Assembly: GCA_030686995.1 (NCBI GenBank)
Contig: JARVZY010002393.1
Coordinates: 310,001-374,000, forward strand
Origin: Artemisia argyi
Lineage: Eukaryota > Streptophyta > Magnoliopsida > Asterales > Asteraceae
DNA length: 64,000 bases
Direction of reading: 5' to 3'
The translations under genes were made by a program, and so were the position numbers. Numbering within the stretch: position 1 is the first letter of the stretch; each line of letters opens with the position of its first letter. The notes beneath the pieces are model-generated. The model did not search any database. It was not told the origin of the DNA and saw nothing but the letters and a program-made list of their open reading frames with translations. Below are positions 12,535 to 24,053 of the stretch, piece after piece.

Positions 12535-14090
12535 CACCCTGATAGATTGTTAACCAAAATTAACTAATTGGACAATGAACTAAGAACCACATAAACCCTA
12601 GTTTAACTATTTTATGTGCAATCATTGCGACTGTAAGGTTAGGTTGATTGTTAGATGAATAATTTTTGGTATGATGTCCTTCCAACGTGGATTCACATAG
12701 AACATCGCGCCATCATACAAACATGGTATATAGGATAAATATTAGACCCAAACTGAGAAGTGCTGCACCCCCTTGAAATGAGTGCATGTGCATCACACCT
12801 CCTACGGTGGTTGCCAAAGATCTGAGTGAACCCGAAATAGGCCATGGACTTGGATATACCAAATGATTTTTTTTGAAAGGCATGATATTATTACGAAATC
12901 CCAAAAAGGAGAAAAAGAGAAACAAAATAAAACATGGCACCCCACCTCAAATAATCAAGAGTGCCTCTGAGATTCAATCATAAACAACTTTGGCTCGGTC
13001 GCGTGTAACCCCCCTCCTCGCCCCCTAAAGTGGTAAAGAAGGATCTTTGGGGTCTCTCTTTCTATCTGCAGTTCGATTGGATATTTATTGCACGCTTGAT
13101 AGTTATTTTGTGTACATTACGACTGTATGGTTGGTCATATAAGATGTGTTGCATAGTTTGTAGCTCACACCTACACGACTAGAATTTGGAATATTCACTG
13201 TTACGCTAATTAAGCCGTTACAATTCAATATGTATAGTTAGATCTCTAGTGAGGAGTAGTGCATCTATGGTTAGGTACACTGCCTAGGGGGTTGTAAAGC
13301 TTGCTTCACGACCCTCATATCAAGTTTTTTGCGCCACTACCGGGGAATAGTCTAGGTTTCGTATTCTGTTTCGTTTTGTCAAACTCACAAGATTCCTATC
13401 AAGTGAGTCTTTTTATTTTCTATTTCTTAGTTTCCCATCATTTTTCTTTTCCTATCAACATATTCTTTAAAATTAAAATAATTTATGTAAGTAATAATAT
13501 AAATGATTATAACCGAAAACATTTAAAATAAAATTAAGTAAATAACATTATTAACTTTTGGTTACACAATTTTAAATTTAAATGATAGTTTATTTGTGTT
13601 AGAATAAAAAGAACCATGAAGAGATGATAGATTTATTTTAGAAAGTGATTGTGTACAATTTGTTAGCATGGTGAAAGAAGAGATGTTGACTTCAGATGGT
13701 GAATTCAACAACGACGTTTTTGCAATACTAATAACTGAAATTATTTTTATCGTTCACATTATCACCAACTACGACGTGTCATTATTATTACCGTGTATTT
13801 AAACACCACCGATATTGCTTTCTCTTTTTTTTTTTTGAGTTCGATGCATTGCACATGTACCACTATAATGTATAAAGATAATTGCGATGCATCAATTGTA
13901 TGATATTGCGGATTATTTTGTTACACGGATACTCGCTGCCGTACGCACGAGTACCCTGCTATTCATTCATTATGCTTGAATGTATTTAGATGATTACACA
14001 GGGTTTTATTATGGATCAAGCCCTAGGCACTATTCAAAGAATGGGGCAATGGGCCATGGACGAATACGCTACCAAAAAATTATAATCTAC
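12535..14090. other. Non-coding region: continuation of LTR relic, then unassigned DNA
   Basis: 12535-13360 continues the interrupted LTR relic. 13361-14090 is AT-rich sequence with no gene, terminal repeats or target duplication that I can support. Confidence 0.4.
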
Positions 14091-14352
14091 TGATAAAAAA
14101 AATATCATCAGGTAAAAAAAGTGTCACTAAAAGTAATAAATGTGTCATAAAAAAGTATATAAGGAGCGTCACTAAAATAATTATATGCTTCTCCCACACT
14201 TAAAATAGTGTAGGTAGAAGCCCAGTAGATTAAAGTCTATTTATAATGACACAAAAAAATGTGATTAACTGAGTGTATAGTTTTGCCTTAAAAGGTTAGA
14301 TTTTGTGACACTTTGTTTGTGTCATTACACTGTCACTAAAGTCTATTTTCTT
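14090..14352. mobile_element. Possible truncated CACTA-type element end
   Basis: The stretch contains several GTGTCACTAAA / GTGTCAT direct motifs and ends with GTCACTAAAGTCTATTTTCTTGTAGT. This matches the right terminus of the CACTA element at 53685 (TTTTTCTTGTAGTG). No matching left end CACTACAAGAAAA is visible, so it is either truncated or a one-ended relic. Confidence 0.3.
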
Positions 14353-14497
14353 GTAGTTATAGTACATGCAATACAAGTTGCGTAGTACAATATATGGTAC
14401 GTCTAATAACTACATCACATGAACTTAAACAAAATACTTTCGTAAAGACATGCAAGAAGTTGTTAGATGTCACACCGGAGACATTGTTTTACAATTA

Positions 14498-14574
14498 GGC
14501 TGGGCACAGTAAGAGGATTCAATCCCCTTACTTTTCCCTACCACGTCAGCTTTCTCTCTCTAGCGACCAAGTTC

Positions 14575-14618
<44 letters not shown>

Positions 14619-15293
14619 CAAACTCAAATTTCATTAATAATTAAAACGTTACATATTAATTCAAATAAAATAAAAAACATTACAACACTTATTCAAATTA
14701 CATTAAAACGACCAAACTAGTTTGGATTATGATGATGCCAAATGTCTTTCACCAAATCGGCTTTGAGGTTAAGATGAGTTGTTTTGTTGCATAGACTTTT
14801 ACTAATTGTTTAGGACATGTGTAATATTACTTGCATCATTCATACAACAGAATAAAAAATCTAACAAGATATACTTTCACTTTGTCAAACAAACTTATCC
14901 ATCTCTTTGTGTTCTCTCCACTGCCGTACACCTTCATCATCCCACTTCAATCCATCATTTAATTTTGCTATCAAAGTCTTGCATTTATCTTGAAAGTTTA
15001 GTAACCTCTACTAACATTTATTCCAAGGGTAATATGGATCAAAAAGGAAAAAAAAAAAGGAAATGGTACTCGGTAAGATTTTTTGTTTATTTATTTATTT
15101 TTTGGATTTTATCACTTCAAAAGAAAAAGGAGCAACGGTTTGATCAAAAAGGCAACAAAGTAAAAGAAAGAAATTTCGATCCTCAAGCCGATCGTTTGGG
15201 TTTCTTTTCGTGGGTCGATCGAGTAGCCACAATAGTGGCGATCGACTGGAATCGATCGGATGAGTCGATCGTTTCCACCTTCTGTGCCCAGCC
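14498..15293. mobile_element. PIF/Harbinger-type element, TSD TTA, with transposase remnant
   Basis: It begins GGCTGGGCACAG and ends CTGTGCCCAGCC, a perfect 12-bp terminal inverted repeat. It is flanked by TTA at 14495-14497 and 15294-15296. The paralogous sequence at about 53770 reads CAATTAGAAAGAATGG without the element, which proves the insertion and the 3-bp duplication. A minus-strand stretch near 14700-14770 reads LKADLVKDIWHHHNP, like the C-terminal end of ALP1/Harbinger nucleases, so the element probably derives from an autonomous one. Near the right end CGATCG occurs at least five times within 90 bp. A long poly-T (14578-14613) lies in the left part. Confidence 0.85.
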
Positions 15294-15752
15294 TTAGAAA
15301 GAATGGAATCTTTGAAATTGTGTCTGGTTTCTTCATTGAATGGCATTTCAATATTTTGAATATTAACCGCACGGCAAACAACAAAAGTAGTAAAATAGTG
15401 ACTTTAAACAAAAAAAATTCCCAGGACTTATACCTACAAATTAAAAATAGTAATGGATACAAAATTCGACAAAGGCCACGATACTCCATGTGTGTGAGGT
15501 CGTTAGAGTACTTTTCTAAATGTATCAACAAATTAAGTTACTATGAACAGTATAGTGTTGAATAGCAACGACCACGTACATTCGCCAAAATGGAAAAAGG
15601 TGTCTTACGGACATGGCAGTGATTCTTCTTTCATTGGTTATAAATAAAGGGAGTCTCAAAAAATTAAAAATAGAAACATTGAAACCAAAAAAAATAAGGC
15701 AACGAGTGTTGTATATCTCATTTGAGAAAAATAATAATGCAAACACATTCAA
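15294..15752 (+). promoter_or_regulatory. Orphaned copy of the kinase-gene promoter
   Basis: This block aligns almost end to end with 53770-54245, directly upstream of kinase copy 2. Shared landmarks include GAAAGAATGGAA, GATACAAAATTC, GTGTGTGAGGTCGTTAGAGT, AACGACCAC, ACATTCGCCA and a TATA box (TATAAATA, 15639-15646; counterpart 54130-54137). Homology to that locus also continues to the left of the Harbinger insertion (14400-14497). It stops at about 15750, exactly where the MULE begins. The kinase copy that should follow now lies about 26 kb away, at 41923. Confidence 0.8.
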
Positions 15753-15882
15753 AGAGGAAAATTCAAATGCATACCCTTATTTTGGTGCATACCAATGGAC
15801 AAATCCTCACCCTCCATCCTTTTTGATCTAATGGCCTAGATTAATCTAAGATTTAATCAATTAAACCTAAGTTTATCCCACC

Positions 15883-15890
15883 TATATAAA
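15883..15890 (+). promoter_or_regulatory. TATA box of the MULE transposase gene
   Basis: TATATAAA lies about 225 bp upstream of the transposase ATG at 16114, just inside the left terminal region, followed by a CT-rich leader with CACCACCGC repeats. Its position fits a promoter inside the terminal inverted repeat, as in other MULEs. Confidence 0.5.
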
Positions 15891-16113
15891 GTTTTATTTT
15901 ATTTATTTTTTTCTCATTCGCTTTTTTTTCACACACACAAACTGTGTGTTTTCTCTTAACCGACTTCCCTCGATAATCAGTTACATTTTCCCTCCATAAT
16001 CATTTACCACCGCAACACCACCGCTACACCACCGCAACTCTTCCGTCGGTTCCACCACAACACCACCGCTCTCCAGCTCGAATTGATTGCTCATTATCCC
16101 AATTGATTTGCGC

Positions 16114-19100
16114 ATGGCGATTTTTGATCTTAATCAACCTGCTGTTTCGGTTTCAGAATCTTCTATTAATTCAACCGATCGTTTAGCTCTTGCGGTTTAC
16201 GATAATTCTGGTAATGTATCTGGTGCTGTTTGTGATAATTCTGGTAGCAATTACAGTGATTCTTCTTCTAAGCATTCTCAGGATGATAATGCATCATGTG
16301 AGTTTAATTTTGATTTTTAAGCTTATTTTTCTATTTTTTGTTGATGATAAGCTGTTGATTATAGTGTTATTATGCTTATTAGCTTAAACATGATGATAAT
16401 TGTGCAACATCACCAGTGATATGTTTAGATTTTTCATTATTGTTTGTTAAACAACTTATGAAACATATCATCAGTGATATGTTTGCTTATTTAGGTTAGC
16501 CTGTTGTTGATATATGTGTAGTATCACCAGTGATTTGTTTTATTAGCTGTTTTTGTGTTATGCTTTTGATCCGTTAGTTTTAACAGCTTAAACATGATGA
16601 TAATTATGTAGTATCACCAGTGATATGTTTAGCTGTTCATAATTATTTTGTTAAACAGCTTATGATACATATCACCAGTGATATGTTTGCTTATTTAGGT
16701 TAGCCTGTTGATTATATATGTTTAGTATCATTAGTGATATGTTTTTATTAGCTGTTTTTTGTCTTTATGCTTTTGAGCCGTTAGTTTTAACAGCTTAGAC
16801 ATGATGATAATTGTGCAGTATCACCAGTGATATGTTTTAGCTGTTCATAATTATTTGTTAAACATGTTATGAAACATATCACCAGTGATATGTTTGCTTG
16901 TTTGTGTTAGTTTGTTGATGATAGTTGTTTGTTTAGCTGTTTATAATTATTTGTTAAACTGCTTATCAAGCATATCACCAGTGATACGTTTGCTTTTTTT
17001 TTTAGCCTGTTGTTGATATATGTTTAGTATCAACAGTGATATGTTTTTATAAGCTGTTTTTGAGTTATGCTTTTGATTTTTTGTTTTACCACCTTCTTTT
17101 TCAGCTTCTGGTGTTCTTAAAACTCCTCGATCTTTTGCTCATCATGATTTTATCGATACTCCTGGTGGATCGGTTTTTTGGGTTCCTAGAGTTTCTGCCA
17201 GTGTTTTACCAAAGTTGTTGAGTGTTTATAATTCTGTTGATGAATGCATTAGTATGTATGCGAAATATGCTTCTGAGGCTGGATTTGGTATTAGAAAGTC
17301 TAGTCAGAAAAGGTTAAGGGATGGTTTTGTAAAAGAGAAGTATCTAGTTTGCAATAGGGAAGGTTGCCCAAAGAGAATTCATTTGAATACTTTAGCTCGT
17401 AAGAAAGGTGATAAGCAAGTTAGGACTTCAAATTTTAGGGTAACTGGTTGCAAAGCGCGTGCAGTTTTCCATATGATTCCCGGAACATCTCAATATCAGC
17501 TTACTAGCTTTGTTGTTGAACATAATCACGCACTAGATCGTATATAGTATAAACACTTGTCAAAAAGTAAGAGGAAGCTACCATACAATGAGCAGTTGTT
17601 CATTATGAAAGCAGCTAATCATAATCTTGGTGCGACTAAAGCTCATAGTTTGTATTCTGGGTTGAAAGGATCTACAGCGTTTATTCATGGTATGCAGACC
17701 GAGTTTTGTAATTTTACTCGTGGTATAAATTGTTTCATTAGGGATAGTGATGCTCAGATGCTTATTAACCGTATGGAAGATCGGATGAAGTTTACGTCGA
17801 ACTTCTCTTTTGATTATTTTGTTGAAGATGCTGAGCTTCGTGGATTGTTTTGGGCTGATGAGGTTGCTAAGTGTAACTACAGAGAGTTTGGTGATATTGT
17901 CTCATTTGATGCCACTTACAAGACTAATAAGTATGTTTTGTTTTTTTAAACATGTTATATTTTCATTGCATAATGATGACAATCACCTGAGATACTATTT
18001 TTTTTCTCAGATATCGTATGGTTTTTGTGCCTTTTACTGCTATTGATAATCACCGGAAGTGTGTTACTGTTGGTTCTGGTCTTCTTATGAATGAGACTAC
18101 TGAATCGTACATATGGTTGTTGCAAGCGTTCAAGAAAGCGTTTGTTCGTTCTCCAAATATCATTGTCACTGATCAAGATGGTGCAATGCGGAATGCGATT
18201 GCTGAGGTGCTTCCTGATTCCAAGCACAGGCTTTGCATGTGGCATATCATGTAAAAGCTTCCAGCTAAGGTATCTCCTGTGATATTTGCATTTTTAATTA
18301 TTCTTATAAATTTTTAGAAGTTGTTTATTTCCTGTGATATTGCATTTTTGTCTATAAAATTATTTGCTTTATCACTTTTGATTATTTTTTTTATGCACAG
18401 TTCTGTTTAATGATTCTGTTTTGTATCACTAGTGATACTTTATTGTCTTTTGCATTTTTCTGTATAGTGATTCTTTTTTTGTATCACTTGTGATACTTTG
18501 TTGTTTTTCAGATTGTTTCAAGAATATATGATGATACTGATTTCAAGACTAAATTTAGCAAGATTGTTTGGAATATGTACATTGGTCCTGAGGAGTTTGA
18601 GTTCAGATGGAATGAGTTGATGGTAGAGTTTAATATTCTAAATCACAAGTGGTTGAACAAGATGTATATGATTAGATCTTCATGGATTCCCGCATTCTTT
18701 GTTGATTCTCCACTTTGTGGATTGATGAGGACTACATCGAGGTCGGAGAGTGAGAATTCTTTCTTTTCGCATTTCACGAATCCTACTTCCACACTTGTTA
18801 AGTTTATGGTTTTATATGAGTCTGCAATGGAGAAACAGAGATATGTACAAGAAAGACTAGATCATAACTCATTTGACTCATTCCCTGCTTTGTTGACGCC
18901 ATTGGAAATTGAAGTGCATGCAGCAAGGGTTTACACTCGCAAGTTGTTTGTGCTTGTGCAAAAGGAGATAATTGCTGGGTCATGGTTATGTTCTATTGAG
19001 TCGAAAACTTGTGATGAGGTATCTGATGTGTCTATTATTTCTGAGCAAAAATTGGTTCCTGGTACTATTCCAGAAGTTGTTGATGAAGAAGAAAGTACTT

Positions 19101-19937
19101 CAGAGAATGTTGAAGAAGAGCTTATCTTGTATCAGAAAGACGCTGGACGGTACAAGGTACATTTTATTTTTGTGTTTTTACATGTATTTTTTGTTTTAAG
19201 TATCACATGTGATATGAGGTATCACTGGTGATACTAGGTATCACCTGTTTTATTATGTGTATCATTTTTTTATTATTTTTTTTATGAAGGTGGTCTATAA
19301 CAAATTAGATGGTTCAGTTGCTTGCTGTTGTCAGCTTTTTATCCGCTGTGGGATTTTATGTCGTCATATTTTCTGTGTATTCAAGAATTGTAATGTGCTT
19401 AAGGTCCCAAATCAGTATATACTCAAGCGTTGGACAAGGGATTTGATTCCACCTGATTTGAGGAGGCAAAAGGCACGTTATGGTCAACAGAATGAAGAGA
19501 TAGAAAAGCTTGCTATTGAGGCGTCTAGTTTAGTTGAGGCGTGTGTGAGTTTGATGATTGAGAATCAACCAAAGCTGACTTCTTTTGTAGGCAAGCTCAG
19601 AAAGTTAAAGTCAGAATTTGAGTCTGAGTTGCCAAAAGTTCCTCCTCACACAGTTGCTCAAATGGTTCATCAGTTTATGGGTGTTAAGAAGCCTACTAAA
19701 AATAAGGTTAGAAATCCTTCAAGAGCTAGTAATAAGGGATATATGAAGGATCGTATTAAGAGTGGGCGTGAGATAGCACTTGAGGAAAATAATAAGAAGA
19801 AGAAGGGATGTGGTATTTGTGGGTTGACTGATCACAACAGGCGTACTTGTCCACAGAGGAGTGGAGCAAGCGGAAATGGAGGTGATGGAGAAGGCGGAAG
19901 TGGTGGTGATGGAGCAGGTGGAAGCGGAGGTGATTGA
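16114..19937 (+). pseudogene. FAR1/MULE transposase gene with two nonsense codons
   Basis: Exons by GT-AG borders: 16114-16297, 17105-17930, 18011-18269, 18512-19156 and 19290-19937, together 853 codons. The protein would be a nuclear DDE transposase related to FAR1/FRS factors. Order of domains: disordered Ser-rich N-terminus; FAR1-type zinc DNA-binding domain at about residues 100-207 (CNREGCPKR...VTGCKAR...HNHALD); MULE catalytic core with D330 (SFDATYKTNK), D391 (VTDQDGAM) and a candidate E502 (SRSESENSFF); SWIM finger C650-x-C652...C662-x-H664; a CCHC knuckle (CGICGLTDHNRRTC); and a Gly-rich tail. The frame is otherwise open but has TAG at codon 209 (17545-17547) and TAA at codon 418 (18252-18254). 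In the second, relatives read HIMQKLP, so CAA became TAA; the first fits CAG to TAG. Without readthrough the product lacks the core and SWIM finger. Introns 1, 3 and 4 carry the ATCAC palindrome. Confidence 0.88.
16381..17060 (+). repeat. Tandem ~205-bp repeats in transposase intron 1
   Basis: Three units begin with AGCTTA-ACATGATGATAATT at about 16381, 16586 and 16791, and a partial fourth follows. Each contains GTTAAAC-CTTATGA, TTTGCTTATTTAGGTTAGCC, TTTTATTAGCTGTTTTT and about three ATCAC-NN-GTGAT palindromes. The intron has therefore grown by unit duplication that multiplied the palindrome. Confidence 0.9.
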
Positions 19938-20519
19938 GCAATTGAAGTATGATTTTTAGTGATTGGTTTATTTTTTTATTTTTGTGACTTTATGATATAT
20001 TTGTGACATTTATCACTTGTGATAAAGCATTAAAGTGTTTAAATATTTGTGATATTTTTTTTGTTATTTTTAGAATAATTGAATTTCTGTTTATCCCTTG
20101 TGATACTTTTTTTTGGATTTTTTTTGTTTATATGATCTCAAGTGTTATTTTAGTTTTATCACCTATGATAAAGAATTTAAATGATGAAAAGCATACATAA
20201 ACAGATTAAAGTGTTTAATTTTTTGTGACATTTATTTTTGTAATTTTTAGAATGATTGAATTTCTGTGTATCCCTTGTGATACTTTTTTTTATATTTATT
20301 TATTTATATCATGTCAAGTGTTATTTTAGTTTTATCACCTGTGATATAGAATTATGAAAAGCATAACATAAACATTATGAACATGTGATAAATCACTTAT
20401 GATAAACCATAATAAAGGGACTATTGTCTTACAACTTCAAGTTACTCAAAACTAATGTTTTACATCTTTTGATTGCCAATTACAAGATTCTATTCCAAAA
20501 CTAAATCTCAAATTGTTAA
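19938..20519. other. Convergent intergenic spacer with a duplicated ~200-bp block
   Basis: The spacer separates the 3' end of the transposase gene from the 3' end of Ulp1-like gene A. A block with AAAGTGTTTAA, TTTTTAGAAT-ATTGAATTTCTGT, ATCCCTTGTGATAC and TTATTTTAGTTTTATCACCT occurs twice (about 20030-20175 and 20205-20345). Each copy carries ATCAC/GTGAT sites. Confidence 0.75.
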
Positions 20520-23500
20520 CTACTTCTTTTCATTTTCTCTTTGTCTCTGTTCATTTTCTTGAGCAATCTTTCTCTTTATTTCCTCCTCGACCAATTTTTT
20601 TGCTTCTTCTTCGTCTGAGTTTTCAGCTGCAAACTTTAAAGCGTAGTCTGACATCATTTTTTGGTTATCATTTACTTCATGAAGCATTATCTTTGCCGCA
20701 TATTTTGCTCTCAAGTTGTTTATCTGCATTCTGTGATTTTTGTCTTTTTCTTTTAGCATGCCTGTTTCCCATATTGTTGCACTCTTTCCCTGATAATGTT
20801 CCATATGCAGCATCATGTACAAACCGCAATCTATCTTTTCTTTCTTTGTCCTTCAACTCATGTTTAAGATTGTTGGTTTTCTTTTTTGATTCATTAATTC
20901 ATCTCCTTTTGGATGTTGATATGTCGACAAATGTTTTGCAAAAATACCCCTCTGGAAATTAAGATACAAAGTGTTATTTATATACTAGTATCACAAGTGA
21001 TATGCTTAATTTATTTGGCACAAAGAAATTATATATGAAGCATTCATTATAGTGTTTCTTACCACAAACTCATAGTTTTCTTTGTATTTTCCTTCGTATG
21101 TTCCATCTAAATCACTGTTATCTATTATCACGGATGTCCCTATAATGATGTTGAAAACTATTAGGTAGTAATGCTCATGTGATATGATTGGAAAGAAAAC
21201 CTGTTTAATTTATATAAAATGATGTAAGTTTTAAAAATAATAGACTAAGTACATTGATTAGTTTATAAATTCATATTATATACCAGGTCAACGTCTTCAA
21301 ATTGTAGCTTTCTTATATCGTCTTCCATCTGAATTGCAATCATCTTTGCAAACTCATCGTATTGTTTATCTATCTTTGTAAGCAAGCATTCTGGCTCACC
21401 CTGTATTATTCCCGGGAGCTGCTTGAAAATTAAAAACAAATTTAATTAAGTTTATAGATAAGATACATTCAAGTATAATAAATTATTTTTAAATTATATT
21501 TATCTTACCATCATTGATGTATAAAAGTAATGCCTTTTTATCTCTTTATCTGATAGCCATTCCTCGTAATTTAGGATTGAAGCAAATGTGTCGATCACAG
21601 GAGTTTCAATTTTCAATCCTGGTGCTAGTGATTGTACATTCATTCTCATTAATTCTACTCCTTGGTCCTTGAAAACTTGTTCTCTGTTTTGACAATATCA
21701 CAGGTGATAAATATAAGAAACTACATATGTTACTCATTTTTCATGTATCACAGGTGATACTATGTATCACCTGTGATAAGTTCAAGTTCATAAATATTTA
21801 AAGTTAATCTTACACTTCATTTCCTTGCATAGAGAATATGCTTCTTGCCAATAGTAGTTCATCCTCTGTTAGCTCTTCTGTCGTGCTGACCTTTTCGTTT
21901 ATATAGGGTGATTGCATGCACCGATATTGGGTTTCTTCATCATTTGATTCTGTTTTCTTGAATGGTTTCAACTGTTCTTCTGGGGTATCAAATCCTAGAT
22001 TAAATGATGGCTGAGATCCTCCTGGTGTGAACTAAAAAATGTGCTCCCTACTTTGACAACTAGATGGGCCTGCTTGTTCCTTTTCTTTTACTTTTTGTGA
22101 AGATTCACCTGCTTGTTCCATTTGTTTTTCTTCGACGTTTTTCTCATTTCCAAATGTCTGACATTCACTATCTTTGAAAGCTTCAAAGAATTCTTCATCA
22201 GTTAAGTCTTCAAGCTTCTTTGAAGCCAATTTGGCTTCTTTATCTTTCATTTCTCTGAATTCATTTTTAAGTTGTTCATCACTTTTATTCAGCAATTCGT
22301 CAAAAATTGATGCATCATCCCAAAAAAAAGAATTTCATCTTGAATTTTTTCGCCATTCTCATTTTTTTGACTTGTTACCTTGTTTGTTTCATCTTTTTTT
22401 TTCCTTCATTGTTTCCTGGAGCTTCATCTTTGTTTATACTGCTGGCTTTGTTGTTTTCTGAAGCTACATCCTTTTTTCTTCTGTTTTCTTCTTTGCTTCC
22501 TGCAGCTTCATCCCTTATATTATTACTCCTGTCATCTTTATCATTTCCAATCCCTTCATCTTTTTCAAAGTTTGATTCTGATTTTTCGACATTTGGGTCA
22601 CCTTCATTATTATCAACTATCATAGATTCTCCATTATCATCTGCACATTCTGCGTTTTGATCTCCATTGTTGTCATCTTCATCATCACTTGTTTCAAATT
22701 TGATACCACTTGATTCTGTTGATGATGATTTACAATTTATGTTTCTGAAAATTTGATTGAATCTCTCTCTATATTCATTAAGCCTTCTGTTATTCCCAAA
22801 CTTGAATATAGTATCTATTATTGTTTCTTCAAACAATTCTTTCTCATTCAAAATGCTTTCTATTTTATCTTCTAACATCTGATAAATTTCCTGTAAATCA
22901 ATTTAAAATAATAATATCACAAGAGATAGTATAAAATAATATTCTGCATATTATTATCTAGTATCACAAGAGATATCATAAAATAATATCACAAGAGATA
23001 TTATAATCTAGTATAAAGTCATAGAATATTATTCTGCATATTATAATCTAGTATCACAAGAGATATCATACACTTACCTTTTTTTGAGCAGTTCTTTCTT
23101 TTTTATTTAGACCTCCTAGATCTCCTATTATCTCAACCATCCCAAAGTATTTTGTTACATCCATTTCTAGAGTCTCCCTGCTTTTCAGCAGGTTTGCATT
23201 CCAGCTTTTGAAAGCCGATAATCTTCTTGGTACATTTATTGCATCAAACTTTGTATATTGTAAATATGCAAGCTGTTTCATCAACCATTTATCAGATGAA
23301 ACATAAATAAAAAAAATTCTTTATGAGGTATCACAGGTGATACCTCATATTATTTTTTAACAAATAAAATTAATGGATAGTATCTTAAAAGAAAAATCAA
23401 AAAAATATTTAGGAGTTACCGTCAAGAATGTTACTGGTCCGTAATAGACGACTTCTGTCATATCCTTCTTTCTTGTTGCCCAATCTTTTTTTGATAATCT

Positions 23501-24053
23501 TGCACATTCATACACGTATGTGCACCAGTCTATATCTGTCACGTCATCTTCTTCAAGTACGTTTTCCAATACTGTTGTTTTTACGACAGAGTTGTTATCA
23601 CATTCTCCCAATGTATTTGCAACTAGCATCAAAAAGTTCATTCTGAAGATCAAATATGTGTTTCTTGTCTTTCTTATCTGCTTTGATATTGCATTTATTG
23701 TCAACTTGTTTTCATCTTTGTATTGTTCTTTCCATTCTTCCTCAAATGTATCATTCTTTTCTGTTTGTCCTTCATTTCTTTCCAACCTCCTTGTTCCCTT
23801 TGGTAACCCAAGAGCTACCTTCACTGTTTGTGGAGAAATTTGTAAGTTTCCCGTTGGAAGCCTAAGATTCATTGTTTCTACATCGAGGCTGTCTACTATA
23901 AAAAATGCTAGCCTTGTTGGTAATTCATCAATTGGAAAATCAATCAAGTCTCCAAACCCCATATGTCTAATTAATCTTTTTCTTTCAACGCTTAGTCCAT
24001 GCATTGCTTCAAATAGGGGCTTAATTGTTGCCCTTGCCCTCAACAATGTATAC

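Noticed and set aside
22174..22660. Plus-strand Phe/Ser/Leu-rich frames
   Set aside because: Antisense of the acidic exon of gene A.
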